64,000 bases of DNA, taken from Streptomyces laurentii (GTDB taxonomy: Bacteria > Actinomycetota > Actinomycetes > Streptomycetales > Streptomycetaceae). This document shows, one piece after another, positions 1-7,973 of this stretch. Every line of letters starts with the position of its first letter. Position 1 is the stretch's first letter. A program made the translations under genes and the position numbers. The notes under the pieces were generated by a model. That model ran no database searches, had not been told where the DNA came from, and saw only the letters and a list, made by a program, of their open reading frames with translations. The stretch spans positions 4,281,501-4,345,500 of the forward strand of contig AP017424.1 in the NCBI GenBank assembly GCA_002355495.1. The letters are read 5' to 3'.

Positions 1-123
1 GGGCAGCTCCGGCCGCCTCGGTCGTCCCGGTCACCGGCCTCTCCGGACTCTCCGGCCTCTCCGGCCGCCCTCGGCAGTGATCCCATCGGTCCCTTTTCCG
101 GCACCTGGTTTCGTACGCCTGTT

Positions 124-129
124 TAGGAT
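124..129 (+). promoter_or_regulatory. -10 box of a leaderless promoter
   Basis: TAGGAT lies 6 nt before the GTG at 136, the spacing of a leaderless Streptomyces transcript. No Shine-Dalgarno sequence precedes that start. No clear -35 is visible. Confidence 0.5.
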
Positions 130-135
130 CGGTTC

Positions 136-1551
136 GTGAAGTCGACGCGTACCCGAGTCCGGGCCGGAGCCGCGGCCGTCGCCCTCGCCCTGCTCGCCGC
201 CGGCTGTGCCGCGGGAGCGGGCCGGAGCGGCGGCGGGGTCGAGGGCACCCCCGGCGCGGCCGGGCTGCGCGACCCGTACTTCCCCAAGCTCGGCAACGGC
301 GGCTACGACGTGGGCCACTACGGCCTCACCCTGTCGTACGAGCCCGACAGCGGCCGGCTCACCGGCCGCGCCGAGATCACCGCGACCGCCACCCAGGGGC
401 TCAGCGCCTTCAACCTGGACTTCAGCGGTCTGACCGTGCGTTCCGCGACCGTCGACGGCGCGCCCGCCGCCGTCAACCGGGCCGGGAACGAGCTGACCCT
501 GCGCCCGCGCGAGGACATCCGCGACGGGGCGCGGTTCGTCACGGTCGTCACGTACGACGGCGTCCCGAAGACGATCACCGACGCGGACGGCTCCGAGGAG
601 GGCTGGCTGCCGACGGACGACGGGGCGATCGCCGTCGGCGAACCGACCGGCTCCATGGCCTGGTTCCCCGGCAACCACCACCCCTCCGACAAGGCCGCGT
701 ACGACATCACCGTCACCGTCCCGGCCGGCCTGAAGGCGCTGTCCAACGGGGTGCGCACCGCCGAGCGCAAGAGCGCCGACGGCCGCGGCGTCACCTCCGT
801 CTGGCACGCGTCCGAGCCGATGGCGAGCTATCTCGCGACCCTCGCGATCGGCCGCTTCGACACGTCGACCACGACCGCCCTCGCCGACCGGATCCCCGTG
901 CTCAACGCCACCGATCCGGAGGTCGCCGCGGAGAGCTCCGCGCTGCTGGCGCGGATCCCCGAGGTGCTCGCGAACCAGGAGCGGCTCTTCGGCCCGTACC
1001 CCTTCGGCGCCGCCGGCGCGATCGTCGAGCACCCCGAGGACCTCGGCTACGCGCTGGAGACCCAGACCCGGCCGGTCTTCCCCGCCGACTCCTTCGACCG
1101 GCCCACGCTCGTGCACGAGCTGGCCCACCAGTGGTTCGGGAACTCCGTCTCGCCGGCGACCTGGAAGGACGTCTGGCTGAACGAGGGCTTCGCGACTTAC
1201 GGGGAGTGGCTGTACGAGGAGAAGTACGCGCACGTCCCGGCGCAGCGGTCGTTCGACCAGGCCTTCGGGAACGCCGCCGCCTGGGCCTTCCCGCCGGCCG
1301 AGCCGCCGACCTCGGAGGACCTGTTCTCGCCGCCCGTGTACCAGCGGGGCGCGATGGTGCTGCACAAACTGCGGCAGCGGGTCGGGGACGAGGAGTTCTT
1401 CGCGATCCTCAAGGGCTGGCCGAAGGAGCGCCGGCACGGCACTGCCACCACGCGGGACTTCACGGACTACGCCGACTCGATGACGGACAAGGACCTGTCC
1501 GGGCTGTGGGACGTCTGGCTGTACGGGAACGGGAAGCCCGCCACCCCCTGA
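136..1551 (+). CDS. M1-family zinc metallopeptidase, lipoprotein
   Basis: This 471-residue protein is an exported aminopeptidase-like enzyme of family M1 (gluzincins). The N-terminus has a charged start, a short hydrophobic segment and a lipobox-like LLAAGC, so it is probably a lipoprotein anchored outside the membrane. The zinc signature HELAHQ sits at about residues 327-332, with the third zinc ligand in NEGF about 20 residues later, the spacing M1 enzymes use. The upstream half has the beta-rich N-terminal fold of M1 proteins. It is shorter than full-length aminopeptidase N (about 850 residues), as in the compact secreted M1 proteins of actinobacteria. GTG is chosen as start because the signal peptide begins there and a -10 box stands 6 nt upstream. 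The gene is convergent with terD. Confidence 0.9.
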   Translation: MKSTRTRVRAGAAAVALALLAAGCAAGAGRSGGGVEGTPGAAGLRDPYFPKLGNGGYDVGHYGLTLSYEPDSGRLTGRAEITATATQGLSAFNLDFSGLTVRSATVDGAPAAVNRAGNELTLRPREDIRDGARFVTVVTYDGVPKTITDADGSEEGWLPTDDGAIAVGEPTGSMAWFPGNHHPSDKAAYDITVTVPAGLKALSNGVRTAERKSADGRGVTSVWHASEPMASYLATLAIGRFDTSTTTALADRIPVLNATDPEVAAESSALLARIPEVLANQERLFGPYPFGAAGAIVEHPEDLGYALETQTRPVFPADSFDRPTLVHELAHQWFGNSVSPATWKDVWLNEGFATYGEWLYEEKYAHVPAQRSFDQAFGNAAAWAFPPAEPPTSEDLFSPPVYQRGAMVLHKLRQRVGDEEFFAILKGWPKERRHGTATTRDFTDYADSMTDKDLSGLWDVWLYGNGKPATP

Positions 1552-1583
1552 GCGGTCCTTGACTCGCCCTGCTTTCTTACGAC

Positions 1584-1623
1584 GCGCGGCCCGCCACCCT
1601 CCACAGAGGGCGACGGGCCGCGC
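1584..1623. terminator. Bidirectional hairpin terminator
   Basis: A perfect 10-bp outer stem (gcgcggcccg with cgggccgcgc) encloses a second ccctc/gaggg stem. It lies between the convergent M1 peptidase and terD genes and has no strong T-tract, as is common in Streptomyces. Confidence 0.7.
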
Positions 1624-1660
1624 GGATGTCCCTAGGGGACCGCTGCGCTACGGATGTCCG

Positions 1661-2236
1661 TCAGAGGTTGACGCCGAAGTCGCGGGCGATGCCCTCCAGG
1701 CCCGAGGCGTAGCCCTGGCCGACGGCGCGGAACTTCCACTCGGCGCCGTTGCGGTACAGCTCGCCGAAGACCATGGCGGTCTCGACGGCCGCGTCCTCCG
1801 ACAGGTCGTAGCGGGCGATCTCGGCGCCGCCGGCCTGGTTGACGATGCGGATGTACGCGTTGCGGACCTGGCCGAAGTTCTGCGAGCGGGTGACCGCGTC
1901 GTAGATGGAGACCGGGAAGACGATCTTGTCGACGCCGGCGGCGAGGCCCGCCAGGTTGACGTTGATCTGCTCGTCGTCGCCACCGCCCTCGCCGGTGCGG
2001 TTGTCACCGGTGTGGACGATGGTCTGGTCCGGCGTCGACTTGTTGTTGAAGAAGACGAAGTGACCGTCGGAGACGACCTTGCCCATGGCGTCGACGCCGA
2101 TGGCGGACGCGTCGAGGTCGAAGTCCGTGCCCGTGGTCGTGCGGACGTCCCAGCCCAGGCCCACGGTGACGGCGGTGAGGCCCGGGGCCTCCTTGGTCAG
2201 GGAGACGTTGCCACCCTTGGACAGGCTTACAGCCAT
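1661..2236 (-). CDS. terD: TerD-family calcium-binding stress protein
   Basis: The 191-residue product has the usual length and start of TerD (MAVSLSKGGNVSL, then GLGWDVR and the acidic DFDLDAS calcium-binding stretch). It ends with the conserved GYASGLEGIARDFGV. TerD proteins are cytoplasmic and linked to tellurite and general stress tolerance and, in Streptomyces, to development; their biochemical role is still unclear. It stands alone here, without the other ter genes. The ATG at 2236 is preceded by aaaggga, a good ribosome binding site. Confidence 0.95.
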   Translation of the reverse strand: MAVSLSKGGNVSLTKEAPGLTAVTVGLGWDVRTTTGTDFDLDASAIGVDAMGKVVSDGHFVFFNNKSTPDQTIVHTGDNRTGEGGGDDEQINVNLAGLAAGVDKIVFPVSIYDAVTRSQNFGQVRNAYIRIVNQAGGAEIARYDLSEDAAVETAMVFGELYRNGAEWKFRAVGQGYASGLEGIARDFGVNL

Positions 2237-2476
2237 GGGAAGTCCCTTTCTGCGGTACGGAGTGCGGTACTGGCGTACCGGCGTGCTGACGGGTCGTCGA
2301 AGGCGATAACGCGCGACGCAGCGTGATGGTTCCGGCACGCGGCCGCGGTCCGGCGGAATCCGGGTAAACCCTGAGGCCGACCCTGAGACCCTGAGACCGA
2401 CCCGAGAACCGGGGGCGCCAGGCAACCTGGGGAAAAGGGCGTGACGCGCGGGCGCGCGGCCGGGGAACATGGACAC

Positions 2477-2905
2477 ATGTCCGGTCCCTATCCGATCCGC
2501 GGCTCCGTCTCGCTTCCCGAGGCCGAGCTGGTCTGGCGTTTCTCGCGGTCGTCCGGGCCGGGCGGCCAGCACGTCAACACCAGCGACTCGCAGGTGGAGC
2601 TCCGCTTCGACCTGGCGGCGACCGAGGCTCTGCCGGAGGTGTGGAAGCAGCGGGCCCTCGAACGGCTCGCGAGCCGCCTGGTGGGCGGCGTCCTGGTCGT
2701 CCGCGCCTCGGAGCACCGCTCCCAGTGGCGCAACCGCGAGACCGCGGCCGTACGGCTGGCCGCCCTGCTCGCCGAGGCCACCGCGCCGCCGCCGAAGCCG
2801 CGCCGGCCGACGAAGATCCCGCGCGGGATCAACGAGCGGCGGCTGCGGGAGAAGAAGCAGCGCGCGGACACCAAGCGCGGCCGGCAGGGCCGCGACTGGA
2901 ACTGA
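2477..2905 (+). CDS. arfB: Peptidyl-tRNA hydrolase ArfB-type ribosome-rescue factor
   Basis: This 142-residue protein matches the ArfB/YaeJ family. SSGPGGQHVNT, with the catalytic GGQ at about residues 29-31, is the class I release-factor motif that hydrolyses peptidyl-tRNA in the ribosome. The C-terminus is a short tail rich in Lys and Arg, which in ArfB enters the empty mRNA channel of stalled ribosomes. There is no codon-recognition domain, which separates it from RF1/RF2. I start at ATG 2477 (MSGPYPIRG) because family members begin there. A GTG at 2441 is in frame but adds an Arg/Gly-rich stretch not typical of the family. Confidence 0.9.
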   Translation: MSGPYPIRGSVSLPEAELVWRFSRSSGPGGQHVNTSDSQVELRFDLAATEALPEVWKQRALERLASRLVGGVLVVRASEHRSQWRNRETAAVRLAALLAEATAPPPKPRRPTKIPRGINERRLREKKQRADTKRGRQGRDWN

Positions 2906-3069
2906 GGCCGCCCGGCGGCACCCGGCGGCACCCGGCGGTTCCCTGCGGTGCGCGGCGGTGCCCGGTGGCGCCTGACGGCGGCGACCGGCGCGCGCTGGTG
3001 ACGCCCGGCCGATGACGCCCCGTACAGCCGAGCCCGTACCGCTGAGCCCGTACAGCCGCACGCGTACGG

Positions 3070-3091
3070 CCGGGACCCGTACGGGTCCCGG
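3070..3091. terminator. Perfect 22-bp palindrome, likely terminator
   Basis: ccgggacccgt is followed directly by its exact reverse complement. It lies between the convergent arfB and flavin reductase genes, next to several gtacagccg-type short repeats, so a bidirectional terminator is the simplest reading. Operator function is possible. Confidence 0.5.
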
Positions 3092-3119
3092 GGTCCGGCT
3101 CCTGGGGTCCGGCTCCCGC

Positions 3120-3731
3120 TCAGCCCAGCGCGCGGTAGCGCCCGCGGAAGTACGTCAGGGGGCTGCCCTCCGCCGACGGCAGCTCCGTCGCGAGGACGCG
3201 GCCGACGACCAGGGTGTGGTCGCCCGCCACCACCCGGCTCTCCGTACGGCATTCGAGGGTGGCCAGCGCGCCGCCGATCAGGGGCGCGCCACTGTGCTCG
3301 CCGCGCCGGTACGGAAGGTCCGCGAAGAGCAGCCGGTCGCTGACCCGGCCGCGCATCGCGAAGCGCCCGGCGACGTGCCGCTGGCTCTCGGCGAGCAGCG
3401 ACACCGCCCAGACCGGCACCTCCGTGAGCACGTCGTCCATCCGGGAGCCGTTGCGCAGGCTGACCAGGACCAGCGGCGGGTCGAGCGAGACGGAGAGGAA
3501 CGCGGTGGCCGTCATGCCGACGTCCTCGCCGCGCGGACCGTCCTCCGGGTCGTGCGCCGTCACCAGGACCACGCCCGCCGCCAGGCGGGACATGGCCGCG
3601 CGGAACTCGTCGTCGCTCACTTCCTCAGCATGAGGGATCGGCCCGGTCCCGGGGGTCGTGGGGATCGCGAGGTCGTGGACGGCGGGCCGCGCGAGCGGGT
3701 GCGCGGGCTGGGTGGGGGTCGTCTGGAGCAC
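3120..3731 (-). CDS. Flavin reductase-like FMN-binding protein
   Basis: The 203-residue product belongs to the flavin reductase-like family (split-barrel FMN binding). After a loosely conserved 40-residue N-terminus come FRAAMSRLAAGVVLVTA, MTATAFLSVSLDPPLVLVSL and LLAESQRHVAGRFA, which form the flavin pocket in this family. Such proteins use NAD(P)H to reduce flavin, often for a partner monooxygenase, but no monooxygenase is adjacent. The start is GTG 3731 with TAACGT 6 nt upstream, so it appears leaderless. The partner and substrate cannot be told from the sequence. Confidence 0.88.
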   Translation of the reverse strand: MLQTTPTQPAHPLARPAVHDLAIPTTPGTGPIPHAEEVSDDEFRAAMSRLAAGVVLVTAHDPEDGPRGEDVGMTATAFLSVSLDPPLVLVSLRNGSRMDDVLTEVPVWAVSLLAESQRHVAGRFAMRGRVSDRLLFADLPYRRGEHSGAPLIGGALATLECRTESRVVAGDHTLVVGRVLATELPSAEGSPLTYFRGRYRALG

Positions 3732-3737
3732 GCTCGC

Positions 3738-3743
3738 ACGTTA
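3738..3743 (-). promoter_or_regulatory. -10 box of a leaderless promoter
   Basis: TAACGT on the minus strand ends 6 nt before the GTG of the flavin reductase gene. Confidence 0.45.
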
Positions 3744-3840
3744 GTCCGCGGCCGCCGCACGCCGCATCGGGCGCGGGGACCAGCGGCGATTCCCCCGTGG
3801 GTCCTAGGACCCAGGGCGGAGGCGGACATTCCGGGGTTGT

Positions 3841-3856
3841 TGTGACTTGAGTCACA
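3841..3856. promoter_or_regulatory. CRP-type operator upstream of cdgB
   Basis: TGTGACTTGAGTCACA is a palindrome with 7-bp arms and a 2-bp centre. It fits the general CRP consensus TGTGA-N6-TCACA and the Streptomyces Crp form GTG-N6-GNCAC. It lies about 130 bp before cdgB and about 110 bp from the divergent flavin reductase start, so it could act on either gene. Confidence 0.6.
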
Positions 3857-3870
3857 GAGGCGGGTAATTG

Positions 3871-3885
3871 TTGACCCTGTGTACC
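3871..3885. promoter_or_regulatory. BldD-like box upstream of cdgB
   Basis: ttgaccctgtgtacc matches the published BldD consensus nTnACnC(A/T)GnGTnAn at every fixed position except one (C for A near the end). cdgB is a reported BldD target, and BldD is itself dimerised by cyclic di-GMP, so a site here would form a feedback loop. Confidence 0.55.
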
Positions 3886-3983
3886 GAGTGCGCAGCTCGC
3901 TGTGATTCAGTGGCAGGGACAGTGCATTACGTAGCCGATGAGAATCCTGGAGTCAGCTGTCGAGGTCTCGGGGAGAGCGAGCG

Positions 3984-5867
3984 ATGGAGACCGAGTCGGA
4001 GCCGTACGTCCGTCTTGCGACCCTGCGGCAGCTTCACCGGGTCGTGACGGACCTCAACACCGCGCGCAGTCTCGCGGACACCATGCAGGCCGTCGCCGAC
4101 GGCGTCGTCACCGGCCTCAACTATGAACTGGCCGCCGTCAACCTCGTCCGGCCCGACGGCGATCTCGTCGTCGCCGCCTTCGCCGGCAGCCCCGCCGCCG
4201 AGGCCCTGATCACCGGCCGGGTCGGCTCCCGCGCCTCCTGGGAGCGGCGCCTCTCCATGGGCGAGTCCTGGGGCGATCTGCGCTTCATCCCGCACACCGA
4301 GGGCTGGGTGCTGATCGAGGACGACGTCCCGCAGTGGCACACCGAGGGCCCCGCCCCCCGCTTCGAGGACGAGTGGCACCCGCACGACCGGCTCTACGCG
4401 CCCATGTACGCGCCCCGGGCCGGCTCCGGCGCCCAGGGCGCGGCCCCGGGCGCCGCCCGCGAGCTGCTCGGCGTCATCTCCGTCGACCGCCCGCGCAACG
4501 GCCGCCACCCCGGCCCCTGGGGCCGCGAAGCCCTCCAGGTGTACGCCTCGCAGGCCGCCATCGCGATCAGCAACGCCCGGCTCCGCTCCAACATGCAGCG
4601 CGCCCTGGTCCGCCTGGAGCGCGAGCAGCAGGCGCTGCGCGCCAGCGAGGAGTCCTTCCGGCAGGCGTTCGAGTACGCGCCCTCCGGCATGGCCATCGCC
4701 GAGATGGGCGGCGACCAGCACGGCCGCCTGCTGCGCACCAACGACGCCCTGTGCCGGCTGCTCGGCCGCCCCGCCTCCGTCATGCGCCGCTACTCCTTCG
4801 CCGACCTCGTCCACCCCGAGGACATAGGCACCCTGCTGCGCACCTCCCCCGAAGGCGGCCGCACCGAGCTGCGCCTCGGCCGCCGCGACGGCACGTACGT
4901 CTGGGTCAGCCTGCGCAACTCGGTCGTCGCCGACGCCGCCGACGGGCCCCGCTTCCTCCTCACCCACGTCGAGGACATCGAGGAGCGCAAACGGCACGAG
5001 CTCCAGCTCGCCCACCGCGCCTCGCACGACGCCCTCACCGGCCTCCCCAACAGCGCCGAACTCCGCGCCCGGCTGTCCGCCCGGATCTGCGCCCGCCCCT
5101 CCGCCGGCACCGGCGAGCCCTCCCGCGCCCCCGCGCCCGGCTACCCCGCGGCCGGATACGGGCCGGGATACGGGTCCGGTCACGCGCCGGGCTACGCGCC
5201 CGGGTACGCCCCGGGGCACATACCCGCGCAGGGGTCCGGGGCCCCCGCGCTGCCCGCGCCCGCCTCCCCGCCCGGCTCCGCGCACGAGCCCCCGTACCAG
5301 CCGCCGTACGAGTCCGAGTACGGGACGCCCGAGTACGGGACGCGCGAGTACGGGTACGACTACGACCACGAGCACGGTTTCGGCTTCTCGCCGGCCGGCG
5401 GCGTCGCCGGCCCGTACGACCACCACGTGCACCTCGTCGCCCCCACCGGCGGCGAGACCGACGACGGCACCAAGGGCCTCGCCGTCCTCTTCTGCGACCT
5501 CGACGGCTTCAAGTCGATCAACGACCGCTTCGGCCACCACACCGGTGACGCCGTGCTCATCGAGGTCGCCCGCCGCCTCACCACCGGCGTCCGCGACGGG
5601 GACACCGTCGCCCGGCTCGGCGGCGACGAGTTCGTCGTCCTCGCCGACGGCCTCGGCGCGGCCGACGCCGCCGATCTCGCCGTACGGCTGCGGAACGCGA
5701 TCATCCCGCCGATCCGGGTCGACGGGCGGGCCGTCCGGGTCGGGGCGAGTTTCGGCATCGGCTGGGCCGAGTGCGGCATGACCGTCGAAGAGGTCCTGAA
5801 CAGCGCGGACCAGCGGATGTACATCGAGAAGCGGTCGCGCGCGAAGGTGCACCGCAGAGCGGGTTAG
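3984..5867 (+). CDS. cdgB: GAF-PAS-GGDEF diguanylate cyclase CdgB
   Basis: The 627-residue cytoplasmic protein makes cyclic di-GMP from two GTP. Domain order is GAF (about 1-195), a short coiled linker, PAS/PAC (about 215-335, ending in HVEDIEERKR), then GGDEF. The active-site loop RLGGDEFVV is at about 543-551. An RDGD inhibitory I-site stands exactly five residues before GGDEF, so product inhibition is expected. There is no EAL domain. An unusual Pro/Gly/Tyr-rich insert of about 125 residues (about 372-498) separates DALTGLPN from the FCDLDGF metal-binding strand, splitting the cyclase fold with a disordered loop. The domain order and neighbourhood match S. coelicolor CdgB, a regulator of development. 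CRP-like and BldD-like sites lie upstream. Confidence 0.92.
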   Translation: METESEPYVRLATLRQLHRVVTDLNTARSLADTMQAVADGVVTGLNYELAAVNLVRPDGDLVVAAFAGSPAAEALITGRVGSRASWERRLSMGESWGDLRFIPHTEGWVLIEDDVPQWHTEGPAPRFEDEWHPHDRLYAPMYAPRAGSGAQGAAPGAARELLGVISVDRPRNGRHPGPWGREALQVYASQAAIAISNARLRSNMQRALVRLEREQQALRASEESFRQAFEYAPSGMAIAEMGGDQHGRLLRTNDALCRLLGRPASVMRRYSFADLVHPEDIGTLLRTSPEGGRTELRLGRRDGTYVWVSLRNSVVADAADGPRFLLTHVEDIEERKRHELQLAHRASHDALTGLPNSAELRARLSARICARPSAGTGEPSRAPAPGYPAAGYGPGYGSGHAPGYAPGYAPGHIPAQGSGAPALPAPASPPGSAHEPPYQPPYESEYGTPEYGTREYGYDYDHEHGFGFSPAGGVAGPYDHHVHLVAPTGGETDDGTKGLAVLFCDLDGFKSINDRFGHHTGDAVLIEVARRLTTGVRDGDTVARLGGDEFVVLADGLGAADAADLAVRLRNAIIPPIRVDGRAVRVGASFGIGWAECGMTVEEVLNSADQRMYIEKRSRAKVHRRAG

Positions 5868-5975
5868 TTGATCGTTCACCGCTTCGCCCCATGGCCTCAA
5901 ACCGGCGCAAGGCCGTTCGAGGTAGGCTCGGCCGGTCGGCGACGGCTGACGAGCAGGCAAAGGGAGTGAGACCGG

Positions 5976-6965
5976 ATGGCTGCCGGTAACGACGGCGCGA
6001 AGACGCCCGAGGACGACGATCCGTTCGGCTACCTGTACGCGGACGGCCAGGCCGCCGGGGCGCAGCCGCCCCAGGGCGGTGGTTACGGCTACCCGGGTCC
6101 GACGTCGCAGCCAGGCGTTCCCCGTACCTCGTACCACCAGGTCCGCACGGTCGGCGAGCGCCAGTACGGTGCCCAGGCCCAGCAGTCGCCCGTACCGCAG
6201 CAGCAGGGCTACGGCCAGCCGCACCCGCAGTACGCGGCGCCCGAGACCTACCCCGGCGGCCCTGGCGGCCCCGGCGCGCAGCGGCCCGGCGTCCCGCCGC
6301 AGCAGCCCGGCGGGCACGGCGGCGGTTCGGGGCGCGGCCCCAACACCCGCGGCCTGCTCATCGGCGCGGTGGCGGTCGTCGCCACCGTCGTCATCGCCAT
6401 CACCGCCGCGGTCCTCTCCAACATGGGCGACAAGACCGACCAGGCGGGCGACGGCGAGACCACCACCCCGACCAGCGCCCCCTCGCAGGACGCCAGCGAG
6501 GCCCCGACGGCCGTTCCCGGCACCGACACCACGCCCGAGACCGAACTCCCCAAGCAGGACGCGGCCACCCTGAAGCTCGGCGGCTCCGCGGTCCTCGCCA
6601 AGGACGTCAAGGGCGCCGAGGGCGGCGACGGCGCGTACGTGTCGGGCTTCAACCAGCCCGGCGCCTCGGTCACCTGGAAGGCGAAGATGCCGAAGGGCGG
6701 CCAGTACCACCTGACCGTGCGCTACGCGATCCCGGCCGTCGACGCCAACGCCACCCTGACGGTCAACGGGACCGCGAACTCCCAGCCGATAGGCCTGAAG
6801 AACTTCGTCAAGTCCTCCGACCCGAACCTTGAGAAGAACTGGCAGACCACCTGGGCGCCGGTCGACCTCAAGGAGGGCGAGAACGAGATCAAGATCTCGT
6901 GCGAGGCCGGCAACCAGTGCAACGTGCTGCTGGACTGGCTCGAAGTCACCGTGCCGCGGTCGTAA
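5976..6965 (+). CDS. Membrane-anchored protein with extracellular CBM35-like domain
   Basis: This 329-residue protein has a cytoplasmic N-terminal tail of about 125 residues rich in Gln, Pro, Gly and Tyr. One membrane segment follows (about 128-150, LLIGAVAVVATVVIAITAAV), then a Thr/Ser/Pro/Glu-rich linker. The last about 135 residues form a beta-sandwich carbohydrate-binding module of the CBM6/35 type (APVDLKEGENEIKI and the closing LDWLEV strand are typical). No catalytic domain is present, so it probably binds cell-surface or exogenous glycans. ATG 5976 follows gggagtgag. The gene is 108 bp after cdgB and may be co-transcribed, although TAGGCT at 5931 could be its own -10. Confidence 0.75.
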   Translation: MAAGNDGAKTPEDDDPFGYLYADGQAAGAQPPQGGGYGYPGPTSQPGVPRTSYHQVRTVGERQYGAQAQQSPVPQQQGYGQPHPQYAAPETYPGGPGGPGAQRPGVPPQQPGGHGGGSGRGPNTRGLLIGAVAVVATVVIAITAAVLSNMGDKTDQAGDGETTTPTSAPSQDASEAPTAVPGTDTTPETELPKQDAATLKLGGSAVLAKDVKGAEGGDGAYVSGFNQPGASVTWKAKMPKGGQYHLTVRYAIPAVDANATLTVNGTANSQPIGLKNFVKSSDPNLEKNWQTTWAPVDLKEGENEIKISCEAGNQCNVLLDWLEVTVPRS

Positions 6966-7083
6966 CGACCGCCCACCGCCGGAGCCTTCACTCGTAAGGA
7001 TGAATGTCGGCTCCGTCGGCTGATGCTGTGTCGGCTCGTCCGGCGTGGTGTGGCCTTCCCGTGATGCCTCCCCGCGCCGCCGC

Positions 7084-7929
7084 CTACAGCAGGCGCAGGA
7101 ACGACGTCACCGTCTCCGCCATCGCCTCGCGCGCCGGACGCAGATACGCGCGCGGGTCGACACCCGTCGGATGCGCGGCGAGATACGCGCGGACCGCCCC
7201 GGTGAACGCCGTGTTCAGGGCCGTACCGACATTGATCTTGACCATGCCGGCCGCGACCGCCGCCCGGATCTCGTCGTCCGGGACGCCGGACGAACCGTGC
7301 AGCACCAGTGGCACCGGCACGGCCTCCTTCAGCGCGGCGATCAGGGTGTGGTCGAGCGCGGCGGTGCGCTCCGTCATCGCGTGCGAGGAGCCCACGGCCA
7401 CGGCGAGCGCGTCCACCCCGGTGTCGGCGACGTACGCGGCGGCCTCCGCCGGGTCCGTGCGCACCCCCGGCGCGTGCGCGTCCAGCGGCGGCTCGCCCGC
7501 CTTGCCGCCGACCCGGCCCAGCTCCGCCTCGATCCAGATCCCGCGCTCGTGGCCCCAGCGGACCGCCTCGGCCGTCGCCTTCACGTTGTCGCCGTAACCG
7601 AGCCGCGAGGCGTCGAACATGACGCTCCCGAAGCCCTCCGCGTGCGCCTGGTACAGCAGGTCCACGGACTCGACGTGGTCCAGGTGCAGCGCGAGCGGAG
7701 CGGAGGAGGCGCGGGCGACGGCGGCGGTGGCGGCGGCGATCGCCGAGAGCCGGCCGCCGTGGAACTTCACGGCGTTCTCGGAGATCTGGAGGATCGCGGG
7801 GGCGCCGGCCCGTTCGGCGCCGGCGGCGATGGCTTCGGCGTGCTCCAGGGTGATGACGTTGAAGGCGGCGAGGGCGTGGCCGGTGGTACGGGCGGTGGCG
7901 ACGAGGTCGGCGGTGCGGGCGAGGGGCAT
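7084..7929 (-). CDS. Class II ketose-bisphosphate aldolase
   Basis: The 281-residue enzyme is a zinc-dependent class II aldolase of the fructose/tagatose-bisphosphate group. AFNVITLEHAEAIAAGAE near the N-terminus, LHLDHVES with zinc-binding histidines (about 83-90), VLHGSSGVPDD and the phosphate-binding KINVGTALN mark the family. It splits a ketose 1,6-bisphosphate into dihydroxyacetone phosphate and glyceraldehyde 3-phosphate. It follows the PfkB kinase by 44 bp on the same strand and the two probably act in sequence. The nearby nagA, nagK and SIS genes make a tagatose-phosphate (galactosamine) route as plausible as plain glycolysis. Confidence 0.88.
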   Translation of the reverse strand: MPLARTADLVATARTTGHALAAFNVITLEHAEAIAAGAERAGAPAILQISENAVKFHGGRLSAIAAATAAVARASSAPLALHLDHVESVDLLYQAHAEGFGSVMFDASRLGYGDNVKATAEAVRWGHERGIWIEAELGRVGGKAGEPPLDAHAPGVRTDPAEAAAYVADTGVDALAVAVGSSHAMTERTAALDHTLIAALKEAVPVPLVLHGSSGVPDDEIRAAVAAGMVKINVGTALNTAFTGAVRAYLAAHPTGVDPRAYLRPAREAMAETVTSFLRLL

Positions 7930-7973
7930 GCGGGGTCCTTGTCGTGGCGCCCCGCGCTCCAGGGAAGCCGGGG

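Noticed and set aside
3927..6710. Long minus-strand frame opposite cdgB and the CBM protein
   Set aside because: Codon-position bias and domain motifs belong to the plus strand; the product is low complexity.
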